64,000 bases of DNA, from the NCBI RefSeq assembly GCF_007741515.1, contig NZ_CP036263.1, positions 2,543,501 through 2,607,500 on the forward strand. Direction: 5' to 3'. The notes under the pieces were generated by a model that worked only from the letters and a program-made list of their open reading frames with translations, was not told the origin of the DNA and did no database searches. Origin of the DNA: Adhaeretor mobilis (GTDB lineage: Bacteria > Planctomycetota > Planctomycetia > Pirellulales > Lacipirellulaceae). The position numbers were made by a program, and so were the translations under genes. Of this stretch, positions 25,924-35,078 are shown piece after piece. Numbering within the stretch: position 1 is the stretch's first letter; each line of letters starts with the position of its first letter.

Positions 25924-27597
25924 ATGCTTCTCCATCGTATATTACTGATCGTACTAGCAGTGAGCCTTCTCGGCGTTACCGACAACGCCCGCTCGTCCCA
26001 GGTTTACCAGGCAGAAGTTCTTGTCTACGGGGGAACCTCCGGGGGCGTGGCGTCGGCCGTTCGCGTCGGTCGCGCCGGCAAGTCGGTGATCCTCGTCGAG
26101 CCAGGTAGGCATCTAGGCGGAATGACGTCGGGCGGACTCAGCTGGACTGACATTGGCAGTTCTGGTGAACGCATCCGAGCCGTCGGCGGCATTGCCCAGG
26201 AGGTGTACCGACGTATCGGAGCGCACTACAAGATGGCGCCTGGGACTGAGTTAGAGCCTCCGCGAAGCGACGATCCAACGCGCTCAGGCGTCGACTTCGC
26301 CAAGCCGCCATCGCTCGCGTTCGAGCCCAAAGTTGCCGAACAAGTTTTTAACCAACTTGCGGCAGAAGCCAACGTAGACTTACGGTTCGGTTCGCATTTG
26401 GTCAGCGTCGTCAAGAAAGATAACCGCATCCATGAAATAGTCTTGAAAAACGGCAATGTCTTTCGGGCTCGCATTTTTATCGATGCCACCTACGAAGGAG
26501 ATTTGCTTGCAGCAGCCGGCGTTAGCTATACCGTCGGGCGCGAGGCGAATGCACTATACGACGAAACGATCAACGGCGTGCAGCCTCCCGCAACGAATCC
26601 GCGAGGCGGTCAGTTTCAAGCCAAGGTGGATCCCTATCGAGAGCCTGGGCAACCAGCAAGCGGAGTACTTCCGTATCTATTGAAGGATGAGCGGCTTGGC
26701 AAACGCGGAGTCGCGGACAATCGCGTGCAGAGCTACAACTATCGAGTAACGCTCACCGATCAGCCGGAGAATCGACTGCCTATCGAACCTCCTGAGAAAT
26801 ACGACCCTGCACACTACGAGTTGTTAGCCCGTTGGATCGTCGCCCGCGAAGCTGCTGGAAGAAAACTGACGCTACGTAGCTTCTTGAAATACGACCCTCT
26901 CCAAAACGGCAAGTACGATTTCAATAATCGCTGGGCGATCTCGACAGACTTCCTCGGTGGCGCCGACGAGTATCCGAATGCCAATCCTCAGCAACGCGCT
27001 CGGATTGCCAAGCAGCATGAGGATTACTTAAGGGGCTTCTTCCACTTTCTCGCTACGAGTGCTCAGTCGCCTCCGCAAGTTCGTCAGGAGATGCAGCGAT
27101 TTGGACTCTGTCGCGATGAGTTTATCGACAACGCCGGTTGGCCTCACCAATTGTATGTTCGCGAGGCCCGTCGCATGGTCAGCGACTTTGTGATGACTGA
27201 AGGTCATGTCACTGGCGAGCAAGTGGCCCCGCAAACGATTGGCTTGGGAACCTACAATGTGGATCTCCATGCAGTCAGACGCTTGATCTATAAACAACAA
27301 CCGGTAAACGAAGGAAGCATTGGCGTCGGCGTAAAGCAACCCTACCCAATCGGTTACGGGGCAATCACACCTCGGCAAGAGGAATGCGACAATCTCTATG
27401 CGACGTTTGCCGTCTCGGCGAGTCACGTCGCATTCGGCTCGATTCGTATGGAACCTGTTTTTATGACGTTGAGCCACTCAGCCGGAATTGCAGCCACTCT
27501 GGCAATCAATGCGGACATCCCTGTGCAAGAAGTGGACTATAAGGTTCTTCGCGAGCACCTATTGCAAGATAAGCTGATTCTCGAATGGGAAGAATAG
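25924..27597 (+). CDS. Secreted FAD-dependent oxidoreductase
   Basis: N-terminal signal peptide, then an FAD/NAD(P)-binding Rossmann motif in the variant form VYGGTSGGVASA (about 35-46), with the ribose-binding Glu in LVEPGRHLGGM. Overall pattern and 557-aa length fit the FAD_oxidored (PF12831-type) family that is expanded in planctomycetes. The substrate is unknown. Export places it in the periplasm with the sulfatases and sialidases. It is the last gene of the long + strand run; no clear terminator was seen after it. Confidence 0.88.
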   Translation: MLLHRILLIVLAVSLLGVTDNARSSQVYQAEVLVYGGTSGGVASAVRVGRAGKSVILVEPGRHLGGMTSGGLSWTDIGSSGERIRAVGGIAQEVYRRIGAHYKMAPGTELEPPRSDDPTRSGVDFAKPPSLAFEPKVAEQVFNQLAAEANVDLRFGSHLVSVVKKDNRIHEIVLKNGNVFRARIFIDATYEGDLLAAAGVSYTVGREANALYDETINGVQPPATNPRGGQFQAKVDPYREPGQPASGVLPYLLKDERLGKRGVADNRVQSYNYRVTLTDQPENRLPIEPPEKYDPAHYELLARWIVAREAAGRKLTLRSFLKYDPLQNGKYDFNNRWAISTDFLGGADEYPNANPQQRARIAKQHEDYLRGFFHFLATSAQSPPQVRQEMQRFGLCRDEFIDNAGWPHQLYVREARRMVSDFVMTEGHVTGEQVAPQTIGLGTYNVDLHAVRRLIYKQQPVNEGSIGVGVKQPYPIGYGAITPRQEECDNLYATFAVSASHVAFGSIRMEPVFMTLSHSAGIAATLAINADIPVQEVDYKVLREHLLQDKLILEWEE

Positions 27598-27884
27598 ATT
27601 TGTTGTCCTGCTTATCAGCCTCCGCACGAGTAGCGAAAGGTCTTCCAAAACCATCTCTCTCTCAGCATGGTGTGCCACTCAAAACTAGTACCACTAGTCA
27701 TGAGAGCTTAACATTACCCCACATTTACTTCGAAATCCGCGTGTTGCTCGTAGAGCAATGTGGAGTTTTGTGAACCCACGCCATCGTGTTGACCTGCCCC
27801 CACTTGTGAAACCTTGGCCTGCTCCCCAAAACCTAGTCCATGTGTGTGAGAGTCTAACTGCCAATTTTGGCCAGGAGACTCCAG

Positions 27885-28172
27885 ATGTCCCAGAAACGCA
27901 AGAAGCGGCATTCGCCGGAGCAGATTGTCAAGAAGCTACGCGACGCCGACGTGATGCTCAACACGGGCAAAGACGTGGCAGCGGTGCTGCAAGCCTTGGA
28001 GATTAGCGAAGCGACCTACCACCGCTGGCGTGCTCAGTACGGCGGTATGAAGGCCGAAGAAGCGAAGCGACTGAAACAGCTTGAAGACGAGAACAAGCGT
28101 CTGAAAGAGATCGTGGCTGAACAGCAACTCGACATCAAGAAGCTGAAGCACCTGACAGAGGGAAACTGGTAA
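27885..28172 (+). CDS. IS3-family transposase OrfA
   Basis: 95-aa helix-turn-helix protein (MSQKRKKRHSPEQIVKKL ... EISEATYHRWRAQYGGMK) with a C-terminal leucine-zipper-like coiled coil (LKQLEDENKRLKEIVAEQ), typical of IS3 OrfA. ATG 27885 has CAGGAG upstream; the in-frame codon at 27867 is less likely. Its normal partner, OrfB, follows in the -1 frame but is broken, so transposition from this copy alone is unlikely. Confidence 0.9.
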   Translation: MSQKRKKRHSPEQIVKKLRDADVMLNTGKDVAAVLQALEISEATYHRWRAQYGGMKAEEAKRLKQLEDENKRLKEIVAEQQLDIKKLKHLTEGNW

Positions 28173-28818
28173 GCCCTGCTCGGAAGCGTGCGGCCGCCTC
28201 AGAACTTCAAGAGAAGTTCGAGGTCTCCCAACGCAGGGCTTGTTCAACGGTCGATCAGCCGCGTAGCAGCCAGCGTTACGCGGCGAAGCCGCGTGATGAT
28301 GAATCTCAACTTCTCAAACGAATGCTGGAGCTAGTCGGCCAGCATTGCCGTTACGGCTACCGCCGAATTACGGCGCTACTGCGAGCGGAAGGCTGGCAGG
28401 TGAATCACAAACGTGTTTATCGCTTGTGGCGAAAGGAGGGCTTGAAAGTACCTCAAAAAGAGCGAAAACGACGCCGTTTGGGCGTCAGTTAGAATGGCTG
28501 CTGCCATCGTCGTTCTGAGCATCAGGACGACGTGTGGGCTTGGGATTTCATTTTTGATCGGACGACCAACGGCAGCACGTTGAAGTGCCTGTCGATTGTC
28601 GATGAGTACACACGAGAATGCCTCGCTTTGAAGATTGACCGCAGTATCACTAGCGAGGATGTCCTCGACACGCTGGCCGAGCTGTTCGCGATACGTGGTG
28701 TGCCGAACCACATCCGTAGCGACAATGGTCCTGAGTTCATCGCGAAGTGAGTACAGGAGTGGCTTGCAAAGCTGGAGGTAGAGACACTGTATGTCGCGCC
28801 AGGTAGCCCCTGGCAGAA
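28166..28818 (+). pseudogene. IS3-family transposase OrfB, broken
   Basis: In the -1 frame relative to OrfA the sequence reads as an IS3 integrase-type transposase: HCRYGYRRITALLRAEGW, then DDVWAWDFIFDRT (first Asp), DEYTRECLAL and IRSDNGPEFIAK (second Asp). In-frame stops occur at 28490 (TAG) and 28748 (TGA). The protein is then truncated after YVAPGSPWQN, before the final catalytic Glu, at the left end of the ISAs1-type element. Confidence 0.88.
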
Positions 28819-30072
28819 CAGGGCAATCGCATCTAAATGACGGAATACATCGATCTCTGCGTAGAAGTCATTTCAGCGGTTGGGTCAGAATCTAACCGCC
28901 GATAGCATTTCTAGCACGGAGGTCGACGTATGGCGATTACAAAATCCCCTGTCATTCTTACACACTTCGAGGAACTTACCGATCCTCGCATGGAACGGAC
29001 CAAGCGACATCGGCTCAGCGACATCGTGGCTATCGCCTTGTGCGGCGCAATCTGTGGAGCCGACTCGTGGGCCGATGTCGAGCGATTTGGCAACGAGAAG
29101 ATCGACTGGTTCCGCACCTGGTTGCCTCTGGAGCATGGCATTCCCTCGCACGACACGTTGGGTCGCGTATTCTCGCTGCTGGACACCAAAGAATTCTACC
29201 ACTGCCTAGCGAACTGGGTTGCCAGCCTGCAACTCGATCTGCAAGGCCAGACCGTGGCTATCGACGGCATGACACTTCGCCGGTCTTTCGACCAAGCGTC
29301 CGGCACAGGAGCCTTGCACCTGGTCAACGCGTGGGCCAGTGATCTTCATCTCTCGCTCGGACAACTCGCGACGGAGCAAAAGTCCAATGAAATCACTGCC
29401 GTACCACGGCTTTTGGAGATACTGGCCATCGAAGGGGCAGTCGTCACGCTCGACGCGATGCATTGCCAGAAGCAAACTGCTGAGAAGATTCGCCTAGCGG
29501 GTGCTGATTACGTTTTGCAAGTGAAAGGCAATCAAAAAAAGATGCATGAGCAACTGCTCCAGTTGTTCATTGACTACGGCGATCAGGATTATCGTGGCGT
29601 GCGTCGGCATGTCACGGTGGAGAAGAATCACGGCCGCGATGAGCGTCGCGAGTATTACGTCGCTCCCGCGCCCCCAAAACTGTCTGAGCAGTGGCGTGAC
29701 CTTCGCTCGGTTGGCATGGTTTTTCGCTATCGTAAATCGGGAGAGAAGCTGAGCGAAGAGACTTCCTTTTTCATCAGCAGCCTGCCCCCCAAGGTCAGGT
29801 CCCTAGCAGGACATGTTCGTAACCATTGGAGCGTGGAGAACTCACTGCATTGGTCGCTGGATGTAACTTTTTCAGAAGATCAAAGCCGTCTTCGGAAAGG
29901 CAACGGCCAAGAAATCGCTGCCGGAATGCGTCGCTTGGCGCTCTCCATTCTCAAGCGAGACACTACGCTCAAAGAAAGCCTGCGCGGTAAACGACTCCGC
30001 GCAGGTTGGAATAACCAAACACTGCAAGCCATTCTCACGAGTATTCAAGCGTAATTAGATGCGATTGCCCTG
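28819..30072 (+). mobile_element. Intact ISAs1-type insertion sequence
   Basis: A 1254-bp element bounded by perfect 18-bp terminal inverted repeats (CAGGGCAATCGCATCTAA at 28819-28836 and its complement at 30055-30072) around one transposase gene. No target duplication is seen: the left flank is IS3 orfB and the right flank is an unrelated DUF4139 fragment. The element therefore sits at a deletion or recombination junction. Confidence 0.92.
28930..30054 (+). CDS. ISAs1-family transposase
   Basis: 374-aa intact transposase of the ISAs1/H-repeat type: N-terminal LTDPRMERTKRHRLSDIVAI and GADSW blocks. A DDE-type core follows with VAIDGMTLRRSFD, VVTLDAMHCQK and VENSLHWSLDVTFSEDQSR. GGAGG lies 8 nt before ATG. 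Full length and open, so this copy may be active. It stops just inside the right inverted repeat. Confidence 0.95.
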   Translation: MAITKSPVILTHFEELTDPRMERTKRHRLSDIVAIALCGAICGADSWADVERFGNEKIDWFRTWLPLEHGIPSHDTLGRVFSLLDTKEFYHCLANWVASLQLDLQGQTVAIDGMTLRRSFDQASGTGALHLVNAWASDLHLSLGQLATEQKSNEITAVPRLLEILAIEGAVVTLDAMHCQKQTAEKIRLAGADYVLQVKGNQKKMHEQLLQLFIDYGDQDYRGVRRHVTVEKNHGRDERREYYVAPAPPKLSEQWRDLRSVGMVFRYRKSGEKLSEETSFFISSLPPKVRSLAGHVRNHWSVENSLHWSLDVTFSEDQSRLRKGNGQEIAAGMRRLALSILKRDTTLKESLRGKRLRAGWNNQTLQAILTSIQA

Positions 30073-30461
30073 CCATCGCAAGATGCCTTGCTTACGCTCC
30101 TTGGCGTCTCCCTTGACGGGCTCGGGATTCGATTTCAGTAACGAGACTTTGATCTCCGCATCTTCGGCCGGAGGGAGACGATCGTACAAACGAACAGCTG
30201 CCGCGGTGTCGCCAAAGTTCTCTAGCAACAAACGGTAATCGAACTGCGCTACCTGATTGCCACCTTGCATGCGGTGATGCTTCTTGACCAACTCACGGGT
30301 CACGCGAAGCGATTCGTCAATGCCCAGGCCGATAGTTAACGATTCGCCGATGGCCACCGTTGGCACAGCACCACGGCCGACGAAGCGGTCGCCCGAGAAC
30401 GTGGCGGCGGGTCCTGCCAGCAGTACAAAATCGGTGTCGTTCACAACGCCCGTTTCTTCGA
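30073..30461 (-). pseudogene. DUF4139 protein fragment truncated by ISAs1-type element
   Basis: The minus-strand frame reads VVNDTDFVLLAGPAATFSGD, FVGRGAVPTVAIGES, GLGIDESLRVTRELVKK, FDYRLLLENFGDT, YDRLPPAEDAEIKVSLL and KQGILRW. This is the C-terminal half of a DUF4139 (mucoidy-inhibitor-like) domain. The N-terminal part is absent: an in-frame stop lies about 10 codons upstream, next to the end of the neighbouring gene. The C-terminus runs into the ISAs1-type inverted repeat after GILRW. Confidence 0.82.
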
Positions 30462-32045
30462 TTAGGAGTCATTTTGCGAAGATCGAACGTTGGCACCGCG
30501 AAGCAGAAGAGCAAATATGCCAAATAGAAAAACGCCAGTAATCAGAGGCCCACCGATTATCAAGAGTCGGCTGATTCCTGGCTGAGGCGTTAACGAAGAT
30601 TGCTCGGCAGCCGTCGGTTGGGGGGCTACCGGTTGGGCATCTTCAACGAGCGGTTTACTGGCCGTAGCAACATCGGCCGCACCAGTTCTGTCCTGCTTGT
30701 CGAGATCTTTCACGGGTTCAACTTCGGTGCTTGCGGATTTCTCGGTCCTCTTTTTGCCGCTGACTCTGGCCAGCAGGCCAAACGCCATATAGCTACGTGC
30801 TCGTTTCACCGCCTGAGGGTCTAGTTGCTCCAAGTCGGCCAGCGCGGCAGATGCTCGCTCGCTGATCTCGTTGTGTTGTTCTGTGGCTGCCAGCAGGTAC
30901 GAAATTACCGGCTGTCTAACCCAGGCATCCTCCTCCGAGGCCTTAAACATTTCAACTAGTTTATCCATGACACTCCAGTCCTCCCAGCGTGCCAAGTCGC
31001 GAATCACCTGGTCAGCGATTTCCTCGTTGTCCAACAGTAGTCGAATCGACTGTAACAATCGCTGACGAGGGAGCGAGTCGGTTTCTTCGCCATGAAATCG
31101 TAGCGCCATCATCGCCGCATAAACATGCGCGTATTCGGCAGCTGGGTTGGTAAGAAACCGCTCTTCAATGAGCTGCAAGCCGTCAGGTCCACGGAGTTTC
31201 AGGTAGGCGGCGATTAGTGCGTCGAGGCATTGTTGCTTGCGGCTCACATCTGCCTTGACCATCTCGTTGAGAACCGACGCGCCGAACGCTGGCCCCGTAT
31301 TGGACATCATCGCCAAACTGACAGCGATGCCTGGCTTGAATTGCTGATCGTCGTACAGCAGCAACGATTCTAAAATTGCAATGTCCTCTGCCTGTCCACA
31401 GGTACCAAGCATCGTGAGATAGAGTCGTCGCCGCGTAGGGCCGACCTGACAGTCCTCGATCCAACGGATGAGCTTCTGGCGATTCATCTGATCGCCAACT
31501 TCTACGACGTCCGCATATGGCGCCCGGCCAAACTCGTCGTAGGCGTCTTGGGCCAGTAGTGGATCCTCGTCTTCTAAGTGGTTAAGAAAAAAGGCTAGCC
31601 GCTCAGCTCCTTTTTCTGGCAAACTGCCTAATTGCCTCACGTACTCGATGCCTCGATTAGTCAGCGGCAACGAAGTCGTCCAATCAATCTGACTACCTGC
31701 GATGCCGCTGATCAAAAAACTCTTCTTCTGTTCGTTGCTCCCAAAAAAAACAACCTCGATCGTGCTGCCCGCAACTGGCGGGTTGTCGCCGCGGATAGCT
31801 TCGACGACTTCAAATTCCGCTATGCCCATGTCTGGATCGTCGAGGTCTAGTCCTGCGGGATCGTCGCTGTTGGGGTCGGCTTCGACCGGCAAATTGACTA
31901 GCTGCGCGATCACTACCACGTCGGCTTCAGCGATTTCTTGGCTCAGCGTCTGCGATACCGCACTACAAAACGGGCAGGCGGATGCGCTTGCTGACCAATT
32001 CGCGAGAAAGAGGCAGAGTACCAAAAACAATCTGCAGATGGGCAT
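30462..32045 (-). CDS. Secreted helical-repeat protein with CPFC motif and C-terminal TM
   Basis: 527 aa with a signal peptide (ICRLFLVLCLFLANWSASASA), then a CPFC motif (Cys24, Cys27). An alpha/beta region follows (IAEADVVVIAQLV ... AIRGDN, a form common in planctomycete hypothetical proteins), then a long stretch of HEAT-like helices. A low-complexity linker rich in Glu, Pro and Gln leads to one C-terminal transmembrane helix (LIIGGPLITGVFLFGIFALLL). The CPFC pair could bind metal or form a disulfide. No enzyme assigned; probably membrane-anchored and facing the periplasm. Confidence 0.8.
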   Translation of the reverse strand: MPICRLFLVLCLFLANWSASASACPFCSAVSQTLSQEIAEADVVVIAQLVNLPVEADPNSDDPAGLDLDDPDMGIAEFEVVEAIRGDNPPVAGSTIEVVFFGSNEQKKSFLISGIAGSQIDWTTSLPLTNRGIEYVRQLGSLPEKGAERLAFFLNHLEDEDPLLAQDAYDEFGRAPYADVVEVGDQMNRQKLIRWIEDCQVGPTRRRLYLTMLGTCGQAEDIAILESLLLYDDQQFKPGIAVSLAMMSNTGPAFGASVLNEMVKADVSRKQQCLDALIAAYLKLRGPDGLQLIEERFLTNPAAEYAHVYAAMMALRFHGEETDSLPRQRLLQSIRLLLDNEEIADQVIRDLARWEDWSVMDKLVEMFKASEEDAWVRQPVISYLLAATEQHNEISERASAALADLEQLDPQAVKRARSYMAFGLLARVSGKKRTEKSASTEVEPVKDLDKQDRTGAADVATASKPLVEDAQPVAPQPTAAEQSSLTPQPGISRLLIIGGPLITGVFLFGIFALLLRGANVRSSQNDS

Positions 32046-32326
32046 GGGGTAACCATCGGTATTTTACGGCCGGCGAAGGCTTGTCAACGAGCTGTGAGGT
32101 TCTATTGTATTGCGAGTTGCGTGACCTTGGGAATTCGTGTTTTTTTCTGGGGATGTCCCATTGATAGTTAAAACGTGGCCTCGCTCTTCAGCCAACTTAG
32201 CGTAGCGACGTCAGCTGATCAACTCGGCGGCGTCCCGACGCAGGACGATTGCAAAGTCGCGTCTGCGATACTACCTGAGCATTCCGAACTCGGTGACACG
32301 ATGGGCTTTAGCTCAAGGAGCCAGCT
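32046..32326. other. Upstream region of CPFC protein and left flank of IS remnant
   Basis: 281 bp without a convincing gene. It should hold the promoter of the minus-strand CPFC protein gene and the left, non-coding part of the ISAs1-like remnant. No strong promoter or repeat could be pinned down by eye. Confidence 0.4.
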
Positions 32327-32760
32327 ATGCCTGCACCTACCGTTTTGCCATCCCTGATGGCCGCCTTGTCCCAAGTGAGCGATCCTCGCCAACCGCGCGG
32401 TGTTCGACATCCATTTTCCGCCATTTTGGGACTAACCTTGCTCGGCTTGGGCTGTCGCACCAACGATTTTGCCGGGCTGCATCGGTGGGCCAAAGCCCAT
32501 TGGCATTTGATCGGTAAGACGCTTGGTTTCACGCGTCGCCGCCCGCCACACCCCACGACGCTCAGTCGCACCTTGGCCAAGTTTTCTTTGGCAGAACTGC
32601 AAGATGCTTTTCCGAGTGGCTGAGTACGATACTCGCTGAGGTAACGATTTCGGCAGCCGTCGATGGCAAGACCAGCCGGCAAGGATTCGATAGCTGCCAA
32701 GCGTTCCCTGACCGTAACCTTCATAAGGGGGGCACTACCCAGCACGGATCGGAGTTGAGT
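32327..32760 (+). pseudogene. ISAs1-like transposase remnant
   Basis: ATG 32327 opens a 98-aa frame with the DDE_Tnp_1-associated N-terminal pattern (SDPRQPRGVRHPFSAILGL, GLHRWAKAHW, LGFTRRRPPHPTTLSR). It ends at a TGA near 32621. Past it, a shifted frame continues with STILAEVTISAAVDGKTSRQ, which carries the first catalytic Asp region. The rest of the catalytic domain is missing. It is distinct from the intact ISAs1-type copy at 28819. Confidence 0.82.
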
Positions 32761-32827
32761 AAAAAGTGCAGTCTAGATTAAACTCCGGTTGTGTAACAGT
32801 ATCCCCCCACGACCGGAGACTTTGGGA

Positions 32828-32987
32828 TAATTGCGATCAAGTTCACGGAAGTGCAAGTCGAACAGTTGGCTTACGAGCGATTTCATCACCCCCATGGAAA
32901 TGCCATGGCAGCCGCCGCAGGCTCGACGCGAACTGGCGTACCCACCGTCAGATCTTTAGCCACTAATGCACGAAACGACGTCTGAGC
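32828..32987 (+). pseudogene. Possible IS630-type transposase N-terminal remnant
   Basis: One frame reads IKFTEVQVEQLAYERFHHPH before degenerating into alanine-rich sequence and a stop. The 'YERF.HPHP' pattern is typical of the start of planctomycete IS630-type helix-turn-helix transposases. Only about 20 residues match, so the call is weak. Confidence 0.35.
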
Positions 32988-33325
32988 ATGAAATTGTCTG
33001 CGAAATAGGTGCAAACACACTGAGAAATTAAATTCGCTTTGATCGCACGGCAGTTTTGGTTTTCAGTCACTTTGCGAATCAAATAGTTTCATGCGGAGAT
33101 GACGCCTGGAGCAGCTTGTGAAGCAACGCTCAGATCCCGCGTCGGTGAAATCATTCGAAGCGCGCAACCGCTAGGTGAGGCTTCGGGGAAGAATTTCCGT
33201 CATCACAGTGCTGTCCACTCTTTTTGCTTGGAAACGACAATTAATGGGATAGATTCCATATAGCCATCATGGCCCGCAAACTACAAAACAGGATGGTTTT
33301 GTGCGACTATTTAATTGAACAGGAC
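32988..33325. other. Non-coding region, nothing recognised
   Basis: About 340 bp between IS debris and the 3' end of the SGNH-like gene. No open frame with coding character, RNA gene or clear repeat was seen. Confidence 0.4.
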
Positions 33326-33348
33326 GTAGGCTCGAGAGAACAGCCTAC
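33326..33348 (-). terminator. Hairpin at the 3' end of the SGNH-like gene
   Basis: A 7-bp perfect stem (GTAGGCT / AGCCTAC) with a 9-nt loop overlaps the stop codon of the minus-strand gene. No clear T-run follows on the minus strand, so an intrinsic terminator is only possible. Confidence 0.35.
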
Positions 33349-35078
33349 TGATGACTCACCTCATAAGAGATCGTGACGTACTGTGACAAACTTTTTGCAC
33401 ACGACGGTCCTAGTGAAAATATGCCGAGCCCAAAAGCGAGCAGATATAAGCTTTTTGGCTCTGGTACCACGTGAACTGGATCTGAGGACAAAGGCTGGAG
33501 AATAGAGCTTGCACAGTATTGCGAATTCCAAAGGCGCAAATCCTCCTCATCCACAGCTCCATCATCAGTGACATCACCTTGAGACAATGTCGCGCCGTTG
33601 TTGATTCCAAACCCGCGTTGCCAGATTAGGAAGTCGGAGCCGTCGACATCAGAGTCACTATCGAAATCGGCTAATTGCACCCAGCTTGAAGTCATGTCCA
33701 TGGCTCCCAAATAAAAGAAACCTGCACTGTTAGTGTTGTTCGGCCCTTTCTGAATGGTGAGAGTGATCTCTCCGTTTGGGTCCGGAATGATGTCCAATAG
33801 CTGGGCGATGTTGTTTAGGTTCTCAGCTGGGTTTAGGAAAGTCGTGCCGAGATTGTCTCCGGCGACATCGTACTGCGTTTCGCGATTGTCCGACGCTCCG
33901 AGTCGAGACGCAAAAAAGGTGAAGTCGTACGACTGATTCTGGTCAAGGCCTGAGAGGGTGTACTCAACCAGGGAACGTGGCTCGCCAACGTTGAAGTTGG
34001 AGTCGTGCCCAAACAGACTGTCTGCGGTCGCGTTGAAATTAAAAAAATCACTGGCTGGTGAACCAGCACTGATCGTGCCGCTTGGGTTGTGACCGGCTTC
34101 GTTAAAACCGGCGGTAGAGGAAATGGTAAGGCTGATGTCGGTTTCCACACCAGTTACAAAATCTATGGTTTTCTCGATATCCTGGGCATTCCAAGGCACA
34201 ACGTTGTACTTTGGATCAGGGCTTCCCGTCTCACCAAAGTCGAATTTGAGCGTTACTTGGTCTGGTGGGGCAGGCGGATCGGGTGGAATGAGCCCATCAG
34301 TGATACTAGTGAGGAATTGGCCTTCGTAGAGGCTGAGTCCCAGTTCCCCCAAGACGCTGCTCAAATCGATTCCACTGGTCTGTTGTTGGTAGATAGTGGA
34401 GTAGATCTCTAAAGAGGCCAGCAAAGTACCTCGGTTCTGGGCATGGTATAAATCATCGGAGTGGAGATTGTCCCAATTAGCATCCTCCCAGCGAGAGCCG
34501 ACCTCAGCTATGCGGGCGATTCGACCGCCGGTGGACACGTCTATGTCCTGGGCTGCAAGCAGATAGCCGTTACGAAGTTCGGCTTGCATCTCGGACGGAC
34601 CGCCCGGAAAGTCGGGCACTCCACTGGTATAGTAATTATGCCCGGGAGCACGGGCCCAGGTTTCGTAGAGCACTGGGGTGTGGCTGGGGCTGTGAGCGGC
34701 AATCTGTTGATACAGCGATACCGAATCAGCCCGATGTTGCGCGACGTTTCCTAAGTGAGTGGGTGTTGTCGAAAAGTTTTGCAAGACGGCGAAATCCCAT
34801 TGCTCGCTAATCGGCAACCCACTGCTAATGACTCCAGCGTTGTTGGCGAGATGCCACGTGAAGCTGGAGCCGTTGTTGGCGGCGTTAACCACGGTTGGAG
34901 TTGTATGCCCCGCCGCGGTGGCAATATCTCGCACTAGATTCGGCACACTCTCTGTGCTGCCGAGACCGTTCGTAAAGCTATTGCCATAGAACAGGATGTT
35001 GATCGCCTGCAGCTCGCCACCCCACAGTGCGAGGTAAGCGATTAAAATCGCTCTTAAGTAAGTCAAAAAATACTTCAT
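33345..35078 (-). CDS. SGNH-hydrolase-like PEP-CTERM exoprotein
   Basis: The frame is open from 35105, but ATG 35078 overlaps the stop of the upstream gene (TAATG) and begins a good signal peptide (YFLTYLRAILIAYLALWGG). The N-terminal domain has ILFYGNSFTNG (SGNH block-I-like serine region) and later NLHSDDLYHAQNRG, suggesting an esterase or lipase fold. A beta-sandwich region follows, then an EF-hand/dockerin-like pair (FDSDSDVDGSDFLIWQR, GDVTDDGAVDEEDL) and a PEP-CTERM tail (VVPEPKSLYLLAFGLG). The tail ends in an unusually long stretch after the hydrophobic part. Probably an exported deacetylase or esterase. Confidence 0.82.
   Translation of the reverse strand: MKYFLTYLRAILIAYLALWGGELQAINILFYGNSFTNGLGSTESVPNLVRDIATAAGHTTPTVVNAANNGSSFTWHLANNAGVISSGLPISEQWDFAVLQNFSTTPTHLGNVAQHRADSVSLYQQIAAHSPSHTPVLYETWARAPGHNYYTSGVPDFPGGPSEMQAELRNGYLLAAQDIDVSTGGRIARIAEVGSRWEDANWDNLHSDDLYHAQNRGTLLASLEIYSTIYQQQTSGIDLSSVLGELGLSLYEGQFLTSITDGLIPPDPPAPPDQVTLKFDFGETGSPDPKYNVVPWNAQDIEKTIDFVTGVETDISLTISSTAGFNEAGHNPSGTISAGSPASDFFNFNATADSLFGHDSNFNVGEPRSLVEYTLSGLDQNQSYDFTFFASRLGASDNRETQYDVAGDNLGTTFLNPAENLNNIAQLLDIIPDPNGEITLTIQKGPNNTNSAGFFYLGAMDMTSSWVQLADFDSDSDVDGSDFLIWQRGFGINNGATLSQGDVTDDGAVDEEDLRLWNSQYCASSILQPLSSDPVHVVPEPKSLYLLAFGLGIFSLGPSCAKSLSQYVTISYEVSHQ

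Larger units (their letters stand above)
27847..28818 (+). mobile_element. IS3-family element, right part lost
   Basis: An IS3-type orfA and a decayed orfB in the -1 frame relative to it. The left end appears to lie near 27847 but no terminal repeat partner remains. The right part is cut off inside orfB, after the SPWQN block, exactly where the ISAs1-type element begins. The start coordinate is approximate. Confidence 0.7.

Noticed and set aside
28805..30085. Target duplication of the ISAs1-type element
   Set aside because: Flanks TGGCAGAA and CCATCGCA differ; the element lies at a junction of unrelated sequences.
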